Origin: Nitratireductor sp.
Lineage (GTDB): Bacteria; Pseudomonadota; Alphaproteobacteria; Rhizobiales; Rhizobiaceae
Assembly: GCA_017854535.1 (NCBI GenBank)
Contig: JAFMHL010000035.1
Coordinates: 1 to 43,334, forward strand
Length of the DNA: 43,334 bases
Direction: 5' to 3'
Shown in pieces: positions 1-9,442 of the stretch. Numbering within the stretch: the stretch's first letter is position 1; the number at the start of each line of letters is the position of its first letter. Below the pieces are notes generated by a model that made no database searches, was not told the origin of the DNA, and saw only the letters and a list, made by a program, of their open reading frames with translations. The translations under genes were made by a program, and so were the position numbers.

Positions 1-2
1 CC

Positions 3-44
3 CCAGCTGAAAAGCTTGCCGAGTGTGTTGCGTCGATCAATTGA
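3..44 (+). CDS. Possible C-terminal tail of an upstream gene (partial)
   Basis: An open frame enters from the left edge and reads PAEKLAECVASIN before a TGA stop at 42-44. It is too short to identify. In related genomes nrdR often precedes ribD, but this tail does not clearly match NrdR, so no name is given. It could also be a chance open frame. Confidence 0.25.
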   Translation, partial: PAEKLAECVASIN

Positions 45-129
45 ATCCGCCGCTCTAAGCAGTCATTCATATGTCCAATTAAATCCCACCCCACTTCCCA
101 ATCCGCCATCTTCCCGCTAAATCATCTTT

Positions 130-1242
130 ATGAACAAACAAGCAATCATCGACCAACGCTTTATGGCTGCTGCCATTCGTGTGGCACGCCATCATGAAGG
201 GCTGACAGGAACCAATCCATCGGTTGCCTGTGTTCTTGCGCGTGATGATGGTGCTGGTTTTTATGTCGTCGGTTCCGGCATTACGGCTCTTGGCGGGCGC
301 CCCCATGCGGAGCCTATTGCGCTTGCAGAAGCGGGTGAATTGGCGAAGGGCGCAACGGCCTATGTAACGCTAGAGCCTTGCGCTCATCACGGCAGAACGC
401 CCCCTTGCGCCCAGACACTGATTGATGCTGGCGTAGCGCGGGTGGTGACGGCTGTTGTCGATCCTGATGATCGGGTGAACAGCCTCGGTCACAAAATGCT
501 CAGCGATGCCGGGATCGTCATTTCGACGGGTTGTTTGGCCGATGAAGCCACGGAAGGTCTCGCTGCGTATTTGAATCGAAAAATCAACAATCGCAGCTAT
601 GTGACTCTAAAATTGGCACTTTCTGGCGACGGCTATCTGGGCGTTAAAGCAAAAGGTCAGGTTGCAATTACCGGGCCGCTTGCCAAGTCGCAAACCTATC
701 TGTTGCGCGCGCGTCATCATGCAATTCTGGTGGGTGCTGGAACTGCTGTTGAGGATGACCCTGAACTGACCTGTCGCCTAGACGGATTGGAGCAGCGTTC
801 TCCCATCAGAATTATCCTTGATCCAAATGGCTGTGTTCCACTCACGGCCAAGCTGTTTCAAACAGCAAAGCAAACAAAGACCTTGGTTGTTGTACCAAAT
901 ACAATGGATCATGAACGGCGCAAATACTTGTTAGATTTAGGCTGCGAGATATTCCCTTGCGAAATGCAAAATGGAAAAGTTGCCTTGCCAGAATTGCTGG
1001 AAGACCTCGCGTCCATTGGCATTTTATCTGTCATGGTGGAGGGCGGCGCGGCGCTGGCAAAATCATTGTTGGATGAAAATCTGGTGGACGAGTTGGTGCT
1101 TTTTGAAAACCCAAAACTCATCCGTGTTGCAAATGCCGAGATGATTGCTTCCCCGATCACATCCAAGATTGCTGGTGAAAAATTTCAGGCCAAAGAGAGT
1201 TTGATCCTTGGCGAAGATCGCATGACCCGCTACACCCGTTAA
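130..1242 (+). CDS. ribD: Bifunctional riboflavin biosynthesis deaminase/reductase RibD
   Basis: This enzyme catalyses the deamination and side-chain reduction of the pyrimidine intermediate made from GTP in riboflavin synthesis, in the cytoplasm. The N-terminal half is a zinc cytidine-deaminase-like domain: HAE at residues 59-61 gives the zinc His and catalytic Glu, and PCAHHGRTPPCA at 83-94 gives the two zinc Cys (84 and 93). The C-terminal half, from about residue 150, is a RibD_C reductase with VEGGAAL near the cofactor site. The length of 370 aa is normal. It is first in the cluster, 20 nt before ribE. No clear Shine-Dalgarno is visible before the ATG, but the next in-frame starts would remove the deaminase N-terminus. 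Confidence 0.96.
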   Translation: MNKQAIIDQRFMAAAIRVARHHEGLTGTNPSVACVLARDDGAGFYVVGSGITALGGRPHAEPIALAEAGELAKGATAYVTLEPCAHHGRTPPCAQTLIDAGVARVVTAVVDPDDRVNSLGHKMLSDAGIVISTGCLADEATEGLAAYLNRKINNRSYVTLKLALSGDGYLGVKAKGQVAITGPLAKSQTYLLRARHHAILVGAGTAVEDDPELTCRLDGLEQRSPIRIILDPNGCVPLTAKLFQTAKQTKTLVVVPNTMDHERRKYLLDLGCEIFPCEMQNGKVALPELLEDLASIGILSVMVEGGAALAKSLLDENLVDELVLFENPKLIRVANAEMIASPITSKIAGEKFQAKESLILGEDRMTRYTR

Positions 1243-1262
1243 AACAAATTGAGGACGCTTGT

Positions 1263-1862
1263 ATGTTTACGGGAATCGTTACCGATATCGGGACATTGCA
1301 AAAAGTAGAGCAGCTGGATCAGGGCAAGCGGTTTCGCGTTGCCAGCAGTTATGATTCCAACTCCATTGATATTGGCGCATCAATTGCCCATTCCGGTGTT
1401 TGTCTTACGGTAGTTGCTAAAGGCGAGGGCTGGTTCGAAGTGGAAGCCTGGGAAGAGGCCTTACGCCTCACCACCCTTGGCAATTGGCATATGGGTCAAA
1501 AAATCAACCTCGAACGTTCTTTGAAAATGGGTGACGAATTAGGCGGGCATCTGGTTTCCGGCCATGTTGACGGCCTTGCAGAAGTTGTTGAGGTGAAATC
1601 AGAAGGCGAGGCGACCCGTTTCGTATTGGAAGCGCCTAAAGAATTGGCGAAATTCATTGCTGCAAAAGGCTCGGTCGCCTTGGACGGAACGTCTTTGACG
1701 GTCAACAAAGTCGATGGCAATCGCTTTGATGTGTTGCTGATAGCGCACACGCTCGAAGTCACCACATGGGGCAATGTCAAAAAAGCTGATAAACTCAATA
1801 TCGAGATCGACCAGATGGCACGCTATGCAGCCCGTTTACTTGAAACCCGCATCAAAGATTAG
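1263..1862 (+). CDS. ribE: Riboflavin synthase alpha chain
   Basis: Riboflavin synthase dismutates two molecules of 6,7-dimethyl-8-ribityllumazine into riboflavin and the pyrimidine intermediate. The protein starts with the family signature MFTGIV and contains two homologous lumazine-binding domains, the second beginning around LGGHLVSGHVDG. The length of 199 aa is typical. A GAGGA ribosome-binding site sits upstream of the ATG, 20 nt after ribD, so the two genes are probably co-transcribed. Alphaproteobacterial annotations use either ribE or ribC for this subunit. Confidence 0.96.
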   Translation: MFTGIVTDIGTLQKVEQLDQGKRFRVASSYDSNSIDIGASIAHSGVCLTVVAKGEGWFEVEAWEEALRLTTLGNWHMGQKINLERSLKMGDELGGHLVSGHVDGLAEVVEVKSEGEATRFVLEAPKELAKFIAAKGSVALDGTSLTVNKVDGNRFDVLLIAHTLEVTTWGNVKKADKLNIEIDQMARYAARLLETRIKD

Positions 1863-1984
1863 ACTTTGAAATTAACCAATCGTTTGACGCAGGGCATTTC
1901 TTCAAAACTAATCCTTGCCAATTGTCTTTCCCCATGGTTTTTGCGGCAAAACGAACACACTGATTTGAAACAAGGTTTTGTGAA

Positions 1985-2428
1985 ATGCCAAACAAACCAC
2001 ATCTGCTGATTGTCGAGGCCCGTTTCTACGATAATCTCTCCAACGCATTGTTGGAAGGCGCAAAGGCAGCCATTGCAGAAGCCGGCGCGACTTGCGATGT
2101 GGTAACGGTGATGGGTGCCTTGGAAATCCCTGCCGCGGTCGCATTTGCTGTTGATGGGGCGAAAGCTTATGATGGTTATGTCGCTTTAGGTGTCGTCGTT
2201 CGCGGTGAAACCTATCATTTTGACATTGTGGCAAATGAGTCTGCTCGCGCATTGATGGACCTTTCGGTTCATAAAAAGATCGCTCTCGGCAATGGAATCA
2301 TGACAACTGAAAATGGCGAACAGGCTTGGGCGCGCTGTGATCCAAAACGTATGGACAAAGGGGGTTTTGCAGCAAGAGCTGCATTGGCGATGATAGACCT
2401 CAAAGAAAAACTTGGCACAAACGCATGA
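1985..2428 (+). CDS. ribH: 6,7-dimethyl-8-ribityllumazine synthase
   Basis: This enzyme condenses the pyrimidine intermediate with 3,4-dihydroxy-2-butanone 4-phosphate to give the lumazine substrate of riboflavin synthase. Family landmarks are [14 protein letters not shown] in the first third and [18 protein letters not shown] with the catalytic His region. The length of 147 aa is usual for an icosahedral-type lumazine synthase. It lies 122 bp after ribE with no FMN riboswitch fold visible in the gap. Its TGA stop overlaps the nusB start (ATGA), which suggests translational coupling. Confidence 0.96.
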   Translation: MPNKPHLLIVEARFYDNLSNALLEGAKAAIAEAGATCDVVTVMGALEIPAAVAFAVDGAKAYDGYVALGVVVRGETYHFDIVANESARALMDLSVHKKIALGNGIMTTENGEQAWARCDPKRMDKGGFAARAALAMIDLKEKLGTNA

Positions 2429-2949
2429 CCGCTTCTGAACCCCAGACTGGCGCTGTAAAACTTGCCAACAAACGCGGTGCTGCAAGGCTTGCGGCTGTGC
2501 AAGCGCTTTATCAAATGGATTTGACCTCTGCGCGTCTAATGGATGTAGTTGCCGAGTTTGAAAATTTCCGTCTCGGCAAAGAAGTCGATCCTGACAATGG
2601 ACCGGATATCTATCGCGAGGCCGACCCCCAATGGTTCCGGGCTATTCTGTCAGGGGTTTTGCAGAGCCAAAAACAGATTGACCCTGTTATTCAAAAAACG
2701 CTTCCCGCCGATTGGCCGCTTGCGCGCATCGAAACTGTTTTGCGTTCTATATTGAGGGCAGGGGTTTGGGAACTGCTGTCTAAGAAAGATGTGCCAGCAA
2801 AAGTCATCATCAATGAATATCTGGATGTGACCAAGGCCTTCTTCGAAGAAGATGAGTACAAACTTGTAAATGGTCTACTCGATCGCGTGGCGCGCAAGCA
2901 CCGCGAAGAAATGTTGGACGAAAGCTCAGGTGACGGTGAACCAGCCTGA
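2425..2949 (+). CDS. nusB: Transcription antitermination factor NusB
   Basis: NusB binds boxA RNA with NusE/S10 and promotes antitermination of rRNA operons. The 174-aa helical protein opens with [17 protein letters not shown], the usual NusB signature, and later has [24 protein letters not shown], written here only as a landmark in the last third (about residues 130-155). It overlaps ribH by 4 nt, and its 3' end overlaps the thiL start. The ribH-nusB-thiL order is common in alphaproteobacteria. Confidence 0.95.
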   Translation: MTASEPQTGAVKLANKRGAARLAAVQALYQMDLTSARLMDVVAEFENFRLGKEVDPDNGPDIYREADPQWFRAILSGVLQSQKQIDPVIQKTLPADWPLARIETVLRSILRAGVWELLSKKDVPAKVIINEYLDVTKAFFEEDEYKLVNGLLDRVARKHREEMLDESSGDGEPA

Positions 2950-3934
2950 AGAAACAGGATTGATTCAAAAATATCTGGCACCTCTTGCCGGACCATCAGG
3001 TCTTGGCCTCAGTGATGATGCTGCCTGTTACACTCCCACACCGGGCCATGATCTTGTCATAACAACCGATACAATTGTCGAAGGCGTTCATTTTTTACCC
3101 AGCGACACCCCTTTTGATATTGCGATCAAAGCCATCACGGTCAACCTTTCTGATTTGGTGGCCAAGGGGGCAGAGCCGGTGGGTTATCAGGTGGCGCTTT
3201 CTCTACCTCAAAAACCGAATGAAGAATGGTTCGCTAAATTTGCCAGAGGTCTTGGTGAGCAAGCAAGTGGACTTTTGATGGGCGGCGATTTGACAGTAAG
3301 CAAAGGCGGCCCAATGACAATTTCTGTTACAGCCTTTGGTGAGGTTCCGACAGGCAAAATGATCCGCAGGAATGGCGCGAAAATTGGCGATGATGTTTAT
3401 GTTGCAGGCCATATCGGAACCAGCGCTCTTGGGTTGAAATGCGCACTTGATTCTGTTTGGAGAAACGGGTCAGGCTTGTTGCCCGAAGAGATCAAGGAGT
3501 TGCTCTTTCACTATGCATCGCCGAGAGTAGTTGAAGCCAACATCATTGCGCCATTGATTAGAACATATGCAACAGCATCGCTGGATGTGTCTGATGGACT
3601 TGCGATTGACCTTGAGCGACTATGTTCAGCAAGCAATGTGGGCGCAAAGATCACGGTGAAATCAATTCCGCTTCATGATTTGACAAGGCGCATGGTCAAA
3701 GAGGGCCAATTGACAATGCAGGATGTTGTGACGGGCGGCGATGATTATGTGGCTCTTTTCACAGTGCCTTCTGATTTAACCCAAGAGCAAAAGTCCGAAC
3801 TCAATGAGAATTGCTATCATATTGGAAAAATCACAGCGGCAAAAAAAGGTGTGGCTTTTTCCATTGGATTTGGGAGGAGCCTGTCCCTAGGCGGTAGAAC
3901 GGGCTATGACCATTTCTCAGACAAGCAAAATTGA
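2930..3934 (+). CDS. thiL: Thiamine-monophosphate kinase
   Basis: ThiL phosphorylates thiamine monophosphate to thiamine diphosphate using ATP. AIR-synthase-like family marks are GLSDDAACY near the N-terminus, [37 protein letters not shown] and [11 protein letters not shown]. An ATG at 2870 opens the frame, but the residues before [10 protein letters not shown] do not look like ThiL, so the GTG at 2930 (or the GTG at 2936), inside the nusB 3' end, is the likely start. That gives about 334 aa, normal for ThiL. The 3' end slightly overlaps the longest frame of the MFS gene. Confidence 0.93.
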   Translation: MTVNQPEETGLIQKYLAPLAGPSGLGLSDDAACYTPTPGHDLVITTDTIVEGVHFLPSDTPFDIAIKAITVNLSDLVAKGAEPVGYQVALSLPQKPNEEWFAKFARGLGEQASGLLMGGDLTVSKGGPMTISVTAFGEVPTGKMIRRNGAKIGDDVYVAGHIGTSALGLKCALDSVWRNGSGLLPEEIKELLFHYASPRVVEANIIAPLIRTYATASLDVSDGLAIDLERLCSASNVGAKITVKSIPLHDLTRRMVKEGQLTMQDVVTGGDDYVALFTVPSDLTQEQKSELNENCYHIGKITAAKKGVAFSIGFGRSLSLGGRTGYDHFSDKQN

Positions 3935-3944
3935 AGGCGAAGGC

Positions 3945-5171
3945 ATGACGCAAATTCTCACCGACGATCAGGAAAATGCCATTGCGCGCAGAAATGCGAT
4001 TTTGCTTTCTATCTGTCAGGCGGTTAATGCATCTGCTGCGCCTTTGAGCATTGCCCTTGGCGGTGTGGTTGGCTCCTATCTATTGGGCGCGGACAAGTCC
4101 TTGGCCACAGCCCCAGTTACAGGCTTTAACATTGGCGTTGCGTTGATGTCGCTGCCTGCAGCCATGCTCATGCGTAAGATTGGCCGCAGAAATGGCTTCA
4201 GGGCTGGAGCGGTGATCGGCATGTTGTCGATGTTATTGGCCGTTTTGGCGATATCCATGCAGTCTTTCTGGCTGTTTGTGATTGCCCTGATGATCGCTGG
4301 GTCGTCAAACAGTTTTGTGCAGCAATATCGTTTTGCCGCCGCAGATCGAGGCACGAAGGAGTTTAAAGCCAAGGCAATATCCTATGTGCTCATTGGCGGC
4401 ATTGCTGCGGCCATCATTGGCCCGCAGATGATCCTGCATTTCCGTGATTATCTAGCGCCTATCCCATTTGCCGGAGCATTTTTATGGGGCATTGGTCTTT
4501 TCGCAATTTCTCTTATTGTAATGCAATTTTTGGCGCCTGGGCATCCACCAAAAACGGCCGAGGAAATTGCCGATAAACCACAGCGTCCCCTGACAGAAAT
4601 CATGGCTCAGCCGCGTTTTATTATTTCCGTTTTGTGCGCCACTGCAACATACGGTTTGATGTCCTATGTTATGACCGCAGCTCCGCTGGCCATGATCGCT
4701 TGTGGTTTTGACATCGACGATGCGACATGGGGCATTCAATGGCATGTGATGGCCATGTTCGCGCCTAGCTTTTTTACCGGCCATTTGATTGCCAAATTTG
4801 GCAAAGAAAAAATCATGGCGACCGGATTGGCTATATTGGTTGCCTGCGCCGTTGTTGGCCTCAATGGTATAACACTTGCGCATTTTTATCTCGGACTAAT
4901 ACTGCTTGGTATAGGTTGGAATTTCGGCTTTATTGGCGCGACTGCGATGGTCACCGATACCTATGAGCCCCATGAAAAAAACAAGGCGCAAGGCGCTAAT
5001 GATTTTATCCTGTTCGGTTCCGTTGCCGTTGCCAGCCTTTTGTCAGGCTATTCGCTCAACCATATGGGATGGGATTTCATCAATTGGATCGTTTTCCCGA
5101 TTGTTGCCATTTGCTTTGTGGGTTTGTGGTGGCTGAAGAGCAAAACACCAAAAGCGGATTCCGCCGCTTAA
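3945..5171 (+). CDS. MFS transporter (major facilitator superfamily)
   Basis: This is a polytopic inner-membrane protein with about 12 predicted hydrophobic helices, a cytoplasmic loop carrying the MFS-like motif MRKIGRRNGF between helices 2 and 3, and a long central loop near residues 195-210. The substrate cannot be told from sequence. Conserved Rhizobiales MFS genes are often found next to thiL. The start at 3945 is preferred over 3906 because GAAGGCGAAGG directly precedes it and because 3906 lies inside thiL. That gives 408 aa. It is probably the last gene of the rib-nusB-thiL unit. Confidence 0.85.
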   Translation: MTQILTDDQENAIARRNAILLSICQAVNASAAPLSIALGGVVGSYLLGADKSLATAPVTGFNIGVALMSLPAAMLMRKIGRRNGFRAGAVIGMLSMLLAVLAISMQSFWLFVIALMIAGSSNSFVQQYRFAAADRGTKEFKAKAISYVLIGGIAAAIIGPQMILHFRDYLAPIPFAGAFLWGIGLFAISLIVMQFLAPGHPPKTAEEIADKPQRPLTEIMAQPRFIISVLCATATYGLMSYVMTAAPLAMIACGFDIDDATWGIQWHVMAMFAPSFFTGHLIAKFGKEKIMATGLAILVACAVVGLNGITLAHFYLGLILLGIGWNFGFIGATAMVTDTYEPHEKNKAQGANDFILFGSVAVASLLSGYSLNHMGWDFINWIVFPIVAICFVGLWWLKSKTPKADSAA

Positions 5172-5205
5172 GGGATCAGGGTTTGGTCCTATCACACCAT
5201 AAGCG

Positions 5206-5840
5206 TTGTCGTTCCAAACCTCTGCTGTGGTTGCTGCCCTGGGTATGATCGAAGACAATGTGGCAGTGATCATCGGGGCGATGGTTATTGCGCCATTGCT
5301 TGGTCCGGTCCTAGCGTCGATTTTGGGCGTATCCCTTGGCCAACGATCCTTGATTATTGAATCAATCAAAACCAGTGCGGCAGGGGTGGCACTAGCCATC
5401 TCACTTGGCATTGTTCTTGGCCTTATCATTCCCTTTGATATACAAACAGCTGAGCTTGCCTCTCGTGGCAGCGCTGGCTTTGAGGATATTGCCATGGCAT
5501 TGGCCGCCGGTATTGCGCTGCATTATCTGTCACAACCGGTGTGTCATCAGTTCTGGTTGGCGTGATGGTTGCTGTCGCCTTGTTACCACCTGCAACAGCG
5601 ATTGGACTTTTCATCGGTAAGCAGGAATTGGGTATGGCTGGCGGTGCGGCTATGTTGTTAGCCATCAATTTGTGCGCGCTTTACCTGTCAGGCCAGATCG
5701 TGTTTTTCCTGCGGGGCATCAAACCCAGAACCTGGTATATGCGTAAAAAGGCAGAGCAATCGATCCGCTTCAGCATAGGGGCTTGGGCTATTTTACTGTT
5801 CATCCTTTCCGGACTAATCGGTTACAAATTCCTGCCATAA
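5206..5840 (+). pseudogene. DUF389/TIGR00341-family membrane protein, truncated and frameshifted
   Basis: Two overlapping reading frames together match one DUF389-type membrane protein. The first runs from a TTG at 5206 and includes VIIGAMVIAPLLGPVLA. It loses the reading frame near 5513-5520. The +1-shifted frame then reads ALSVTTGVSSVLVGVMVAV and continues with ALLPPATAIGLFIG to the stop at 5840. Restoring one base gives a continuous DUF389 core. The usual N-terminal soluble region of more than 100 residues is missing, because an in-frame TAA at 5200-5202 lies only 28 bp after the MFS stop. Two independent lesions favour a decaying gene over a sequencing error. Confidence 0.8.
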
Positions 5841-5989
5841 ATGTTTTTCGGATGGCTGAAATAGTGGCTTTCAACCGCCTGAATAGGCTATTCATAACCT
5901 GTTCAGCTTCCAAACAATAATATCACTGTCAAGAAACGGCCTGTTTCACATGCCAATCATGAAATGATATTATGTTGGGAGAGTTATCT

Positions 5990-6619
5990 ATGACCAATCG
6001 CCGCTCAATGCTCAAACAGATCGCATCAGCCAGTGCTGTAACTGTACTTCCTGCAGTGGCCAACATTGCACCGCCATCAGCAGCTTTTGCCCAATCAACT
6101 GCTCCCATTCAAGCGCCATCAGCAAGTAGAATTCAATGTTCCTTGGAGGCAGAGCCCCGCCAGAAAATTCGCCGCGAGGATAAAATTCGCCGTAAGGATT
6201 TTGGCCAAGACCTGAGACGCAAAAGCCCGTTTCGTGAAAATATTCGCGTTGCAGCACCTTCTATTGATATTCAAGCCATAAATTTTGAATTCGGTTCTGC
6301 TAACATTCCATATGATGAGCAGTGGAAGGTTGAAGAAATCGCAACCGCCATGCGTCGAATTTTACGGCGTAACCCTGATGAATTATTTCTGATCGAAGGT
6401 CATACAGACGCTGTCGGCTCAAATTATGCTAATCAGTTATTGTCAGAAGACCGCGCCTCATCCTTAAAGCGTATTCTGGTCCGCCGCTTTGGGATCGCAC
6501 GTTATGCGCTGGAGACCATTGGCTACGGTGAGGAATATCTGCTGGTTCCAACCCCTCGCCCTGAATGGCGTAACCGCCGAGTAACTTTGCGCAGAGTGAC
6601 AGATTTCGTGGTGCGTTGA
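5990..6619 (+). CDS. OmpA-family peptidoglycan-binding protein, exported
   Basis: The C-terminal half is an OmpA/MotB domain: FEFGSANIPYDEQ, then LFLIEGHTDAVGSNYAN with the peptidoglycan-binding Asp/Arg region, LSEDRASSLKRIL, and NRRVTLRR at the end. The N-terminus MTNRRSMLKQ followed by a hydrophobic stretch ending in AFAQ resembles a twin-arginine signal peptide, though Sec export is possible. A very basic linker with many Arg and Lys follows at about residues 50-80. The start at 5990 is preferred over 5972 because GGGAGAG precedes it by a normal spacing. It stands alone and is likely a periplasmic or outer-membrane-associated cell-wall anchor. Confidence 0.85.
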   Translation: MTNRRSMLKQIASASAVTVLPAVANIAPPSAAFAQSTAPIQAPSASRIQCSLEAEPRQKIRREDKIRRKDFGQDLRRKSPFRENIRVAAPSIDIQAINFEFGSANIPYDEQWKVEEIATAMRRILRRNPDELFLIEGHTDAVGSNYANQLLSEDRASSLKRILVRRFGIARYALETIGYGEEYLLVPTPRPEWRNRRVTLRRVTDFVVR

Positions 6620-6696
6620 GGGATAGTGCTTTGGAAGATGCATGTTTTTCAAAGCGGCAAATTTTCCAGTGCTTGGATATTTCCCACTATGCGAAA

Positions 6697-6723
6697 AGGC
6701 CTCCCAGTTTGGCTGGGAGGCCT
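6697..6723 (-). terminator. Rho-independent terminator of the beta-barrel gene
   Basis: A perfect 11-bp stem, AGGCCTCCCAG pairing with CTGGGAGGCCT, has a 5-nt loop. On the minus strand it is followed by TTTT, and it lies just after the stop of the outer-membrane protein gene. Confidence 0.85.
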
Positions 6724-6746
6724 AGACGAAGACAGTCAAACACCAA

Positions 6747-8342
6747 TTAGAATCGAACGCCCACATTCATATTCGCTCCAATAATTTCTGTGTCTTCCTG
6801 TCCTATTCCGTCGTAAAATATCCCGAGACTTAGACTAACTTGCTCCTGTGTAGTCGCGGTAAATCCAGCCTCAGCCCACCCTCGTATCCCATCGGTCGAT
6901 GCTTCATCGGCACCGCTACCAAAAGCATAAACAGCTGAAACTTCCGCAAACGGTTGGTATGTCAATCCATTATCCATGTGAAACGTTTTGTGAACACGAG
7001 GGGTAAACCCTATCTCACCCAAGGCAATTGTTGAATCCTTTGGCTTGCCTAGGTCAGTGCTTGGAAATTTTGGCAATGCTTCTTCAATGTACTTAGCCGA
7101 AAGGCGAGGCGACAATATTGTATTATCCCCGAGGTCGATTTGGCCAACAAGCGAACCATCGAGTAATATTCGATCCGTGTCGAATTTGTATTTTCCGCCC
7201 CCGCCAGATGCATCGATCCAATTAGATGATCGTCCCCACATAGCTGAAAGGTTTAAATATAAGCTGTGATCAAGTTTCGCAGTTGCATACCCGCCAACCA
7301 TCCAGCCTTCGCCTTCGCCATTCGCCAAACCATTTTTCCAATCAAATTGATCCAATTGAACTTGAAGACCCAAGAGTAGATTTTCCATGACGATGCGGTC
7401 GATACCCAAATGGATGATCCCGTAGTCGCCATGGCCACCATCTATGTCATATTGACCAAAAGAACCTTGCACCCAAATATCAAATTCCCGGTGATCACGA
7501 TCTGCCAACCGGTCAAGAAGCGATAGGCTTGCACCAAATTCTTGTTTTTCTTTTGAAAAATTAAAGCGGCCGGGGATAAGATTAGCTGGCATACTAGCGC
7601 CAAAGGCTGAAACATTGCCCGGAATGGCTTCGCCGCTTAATCTGTCGATGCGTCGTTGAACATTGGGTTGATTTTGTAACAAGATGGTTGCGCGCGCAGC
7701 GACAAGTTCCTTTGCTCCTTGCTTGGCATCAACGCCGCTATAGGTTGCCGAAACACTACAAACTACGGTTTGACCATTGATTATTGTGATATCAAAGGAC
7801 TGAGCGCTGACATTGCCGGAGCTGCTGGACGTGGAGCAGGTCATTGCCGCAATTGCAAAGCCATGGTCACGTAGGTCAGCAAAATTGAGTGTGTAGTTTC
7901 CAGAAACGAGGTTTGTAAGTGCAAAGTTGGCAGCGCCGTTATTCGTGGTCATTGCTCCTGGTGCACCAAAAATATCAGAGCTGATATCCCAATTCGCATC
8001 CCCACCGGCAATGTTCAAATTGACTGTTAGGCTGCCCGTCGGCAAAAGCGCCAATCTTGTCACTGGACCTTGCGATGGGACCGATTCACCAAACGCACTG
8101 GTCGCGAAAATCAAAGATACAAAAAAACCAGTGCTAAAAGTCAAATATGATTTAAGGCGGGCAATTATTGGGGCACGATTAAAACTCCAGAACACAACTA
8201 TTGGAGCGTAGGTAACCCGAAGGGTGCCTTCATGCGAGATGTCGATTTCTACACTATGGGTACAAATTATTGAAATGGTTGATGTAAAATCACTCCTTAA
8301 GCGAAGATGGATAAATTTTACTTGGCCGTTGTGTTTGATCAT
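6747..8342 (-). CDS. Outer-membrane beta-barrel (autotransporter-type) protein
   Basis: The C-terminal 280 residues or so have alternating hydrophobic strands with many Gly and aromatic residues and end in NVGVRF. The terminal Phe is typical of proteins inserted by the BAM complex. The barrel resembles autotransporter beta-domains. The passenger region, about residues 85-240, is short, Ser/Thr/Gly/Asn-rich and contains Cys in CSTSSSSGNVSA. A signal-like hydrophobic stretch ending in SAFGES lies unusually deep, around residues 62-88. The ATG at 8342 has AAGGGG upstream, so the long N-terminal extension may be real. A GTG at 8195 would give a conventional signal peptide but lacks a visible ribosome-binding site. 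It lies downstream of and parallel to the luxR gene. Confidence 0.75.
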   Translation of the reverse strand: MIKHNGQVKFIHLRLRSDFTSTISIICTHSVEIDISHEGTLRVTYAPIVVFWSFNRAPIIARLKSYLTFSTGFFVSLIFATSAFGESVPSQGPVTRLALLPTGSLTVNLNIAGGDANWDISSDIFGAPGAMTTNNGAANFALTNLVSGNYTLNFADLRDHGFAIAAMTCSTSSSSGNVSAQSFDITIINGQTVVCSVSATYSGVDAKQGAKELVAARATILLQNQPNVQRRIDRLSGEAIPGNVSAFGASMPANLIPGRFNFSKEKQEFGASLSLLDRLADRDHREFDIWVQGSFGQYDIDGGHGDYGIIHLGIDRIVMENLLLGLQVQLDQFDWKNGLANGEGEGWMVGGYATAKLDHSLYLNLSAMWGRSSNWIDASGGGGKYKFDTDRILLDGSLVGQIDLGDNTILSPRLSAKYIEEALPKFPSTDLGKPKDSTIALGEIGFTPRVHKTFHMDNGLTYQPFAEVSAVYAFGSGADEASTDGIRGWAEAGFTATTQEQVSLSLGIFYDGIGQEDTEIIGANMNVGVRF

Positions 8343-8369
8343 CTAGATCCACCCCTTGATCAGGGGGCA

Positions 8370-9191
8370 TCATTCCTCGATCTTCAAATCCCAAATATCA
8401 CCTTCTTCCAAATTGGGCATAATCCCTTCGCCTTCTAAGAAACCGCGGCGCAAAACTTCTGATACAATTTGCGATCGCTGTTTGACCCCAAGTTTCTTCG
8501 CGACCGCATTTTGGTGTTTTCTGACACCTGAATAGCTTATGCCCATTTGGTCGGAAATATATTTGTCCATATGGCCATCGCATAGGAGGCGAAGGAACTG
8601 CTTCTGTTTTTCAGTAAAGAATTCTTGATTGACGTTGGTGTTTTGCAACTGAATAATTCGAATATGCGTATTCCAAGCTGCAACGCACAGCATCATTCCA
8701 TGTCTCTCAATCGCCTCAAGACACTCTTTTCGCTTTAATTTGGAAACGAATCCAATTCCCGCCCGTGTATTTGGGTGCTGGGTTCGCAATGGAATTCCAA
8801 AGCCAGAGCGCAGGCCAGTTCCCATGGCAATCAGGCGGTGTTTCAATTGGTAGCTTGGAAAATCGGCAAACATATCTGCAAATTCAAAACCAGCTACACC
8901 AGGTGTCAGATGATCGCGGGCATGAATGCGGCCAGGCATGAATTTTTCTTTGCCGCTGAACTTTTTTTCAAGGCTCATCAACGGTGCTGGCAAGTTGGAG
9001 CGCATGAACAGCGCTTTAACCGGACGTGTATGGTCGTGGCAATATTCATAGATGACAACTGGAAAACCGGTGCCGCTCGCCAGTTTTATCAGCGATTGAT
9101 AAGCCTCTTCACAAGTTTTGGTCCGATTCAGGATGTGCAGAAATTCTATCAATTCGTGAGAGAAAGCAGATTCATTGGGTTTAATGGGCAT
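8370..9191 (-). CDS. LuxR-family transcriptional regulator (likely LuxR solo)
   Basis: The C-terminal LuxR/FixJ helix-turn-helix lies at about residues 191-252, with FFTEKQKQFLRLLCDG and ISYSGVRKHQNAVAKKLGV. Residues 20-175 resemble an autoinducer-binding domain in length and in the block SGFGIPLRTQHPNTRAGIGF. The classic signal-contacting Trp/Tyr/Asp pattern is not obvious, so the ligand may not be an acyl-homoserine lactone. No luxI-like synthase is in the window. The gene lies 27 bp upstream of the longest frame of the outer-membrane protein, which suggests it controls or is co-transcribed with it. Confidence 0.85.
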   Translation of the reverse strand: MPIKPNESAFSHELIEFLHILNRTKTCEEAYQSLIKLASGTGFPVVIYEYCHDHTRPVKALFMRSNLPAPLMSLEKKFSGKEKFMPGRIHARDHLTPGVAGFEFADMFADFPSYQLKHRLIAMGTGLRSGFGIPLRTQHPNTRAGIGFVSKLKRKECLEAIERHGMMLCVAAWNTHIRIIQLQNTNVNQEFFTEKQKQFLRLLCDGHMDKYISDQMGISYSGVRKHQNAVAKKLGVKQRSQIVSEVLRRGFLEGEGIMPNLEEGDIWDLKIEE

Positions 9192-9244
9192 GATATCTAT
9201 TGGGGCTTAGTGTTTTACGGAGCTGTTAATATCGAAAAGTCTTA

Positions 9245-9442
9245 TTAAATGGGATTATTCGCCAGTGCAAAATACCAGCCTATTAATTTTTGATAAAGCC
9301 GGCCGTCGCATGTCTGTGCATCAAAAATCACTCTGCCAGTAACGAGCCGGCGTGTGTTTTCATAGGTGATGAAATCTACACTATCAGGGTGGTCGTCCGC
9401 AGAATGAAATTCAAAATGGGGTTCGGATGTTTCTCCCTGCAT
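9245..9442 (-). CDS. Small hypothetical protein
   Basis: A 65-codon frame lies 53 bp upstream of the luxR-type gene on the same strand. The product is acidic at the N-terminus with no signal peptide or membrane segment, and no family is recognised. The frame stays open upstream for about 16 codons without a normal start codon and no good ribosome-binding site is visible, so it may be spurious or a remnant of a longer gene. Confidence 0.3.
   Translation of the reverse strand: MQGETSEPHFEFHSADDHPDSVDFITYENTRRLVTGRVIFDAQTCDGRLYQKLIGWYFALANNPI

Noticed and set aside
1863-1984. Possible FMN riboswitch before ribH
   Set aside because: No RFN-element signature such as the conserved AGGG..GGGGC blocks could be seen in the 122-bp gap.
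5043-5495. 150-codon minus-strand frame across the MFS end and DUF389 remnant
   Set aside because: It is antisense to real coding sequence and has a composition typical of reversed membrane-protein codons.
8775-9248. 157-codon plus-strand frame opposite the luxR-type gene
   Set aside because: It is antisense to a clear LuxR-family protein.
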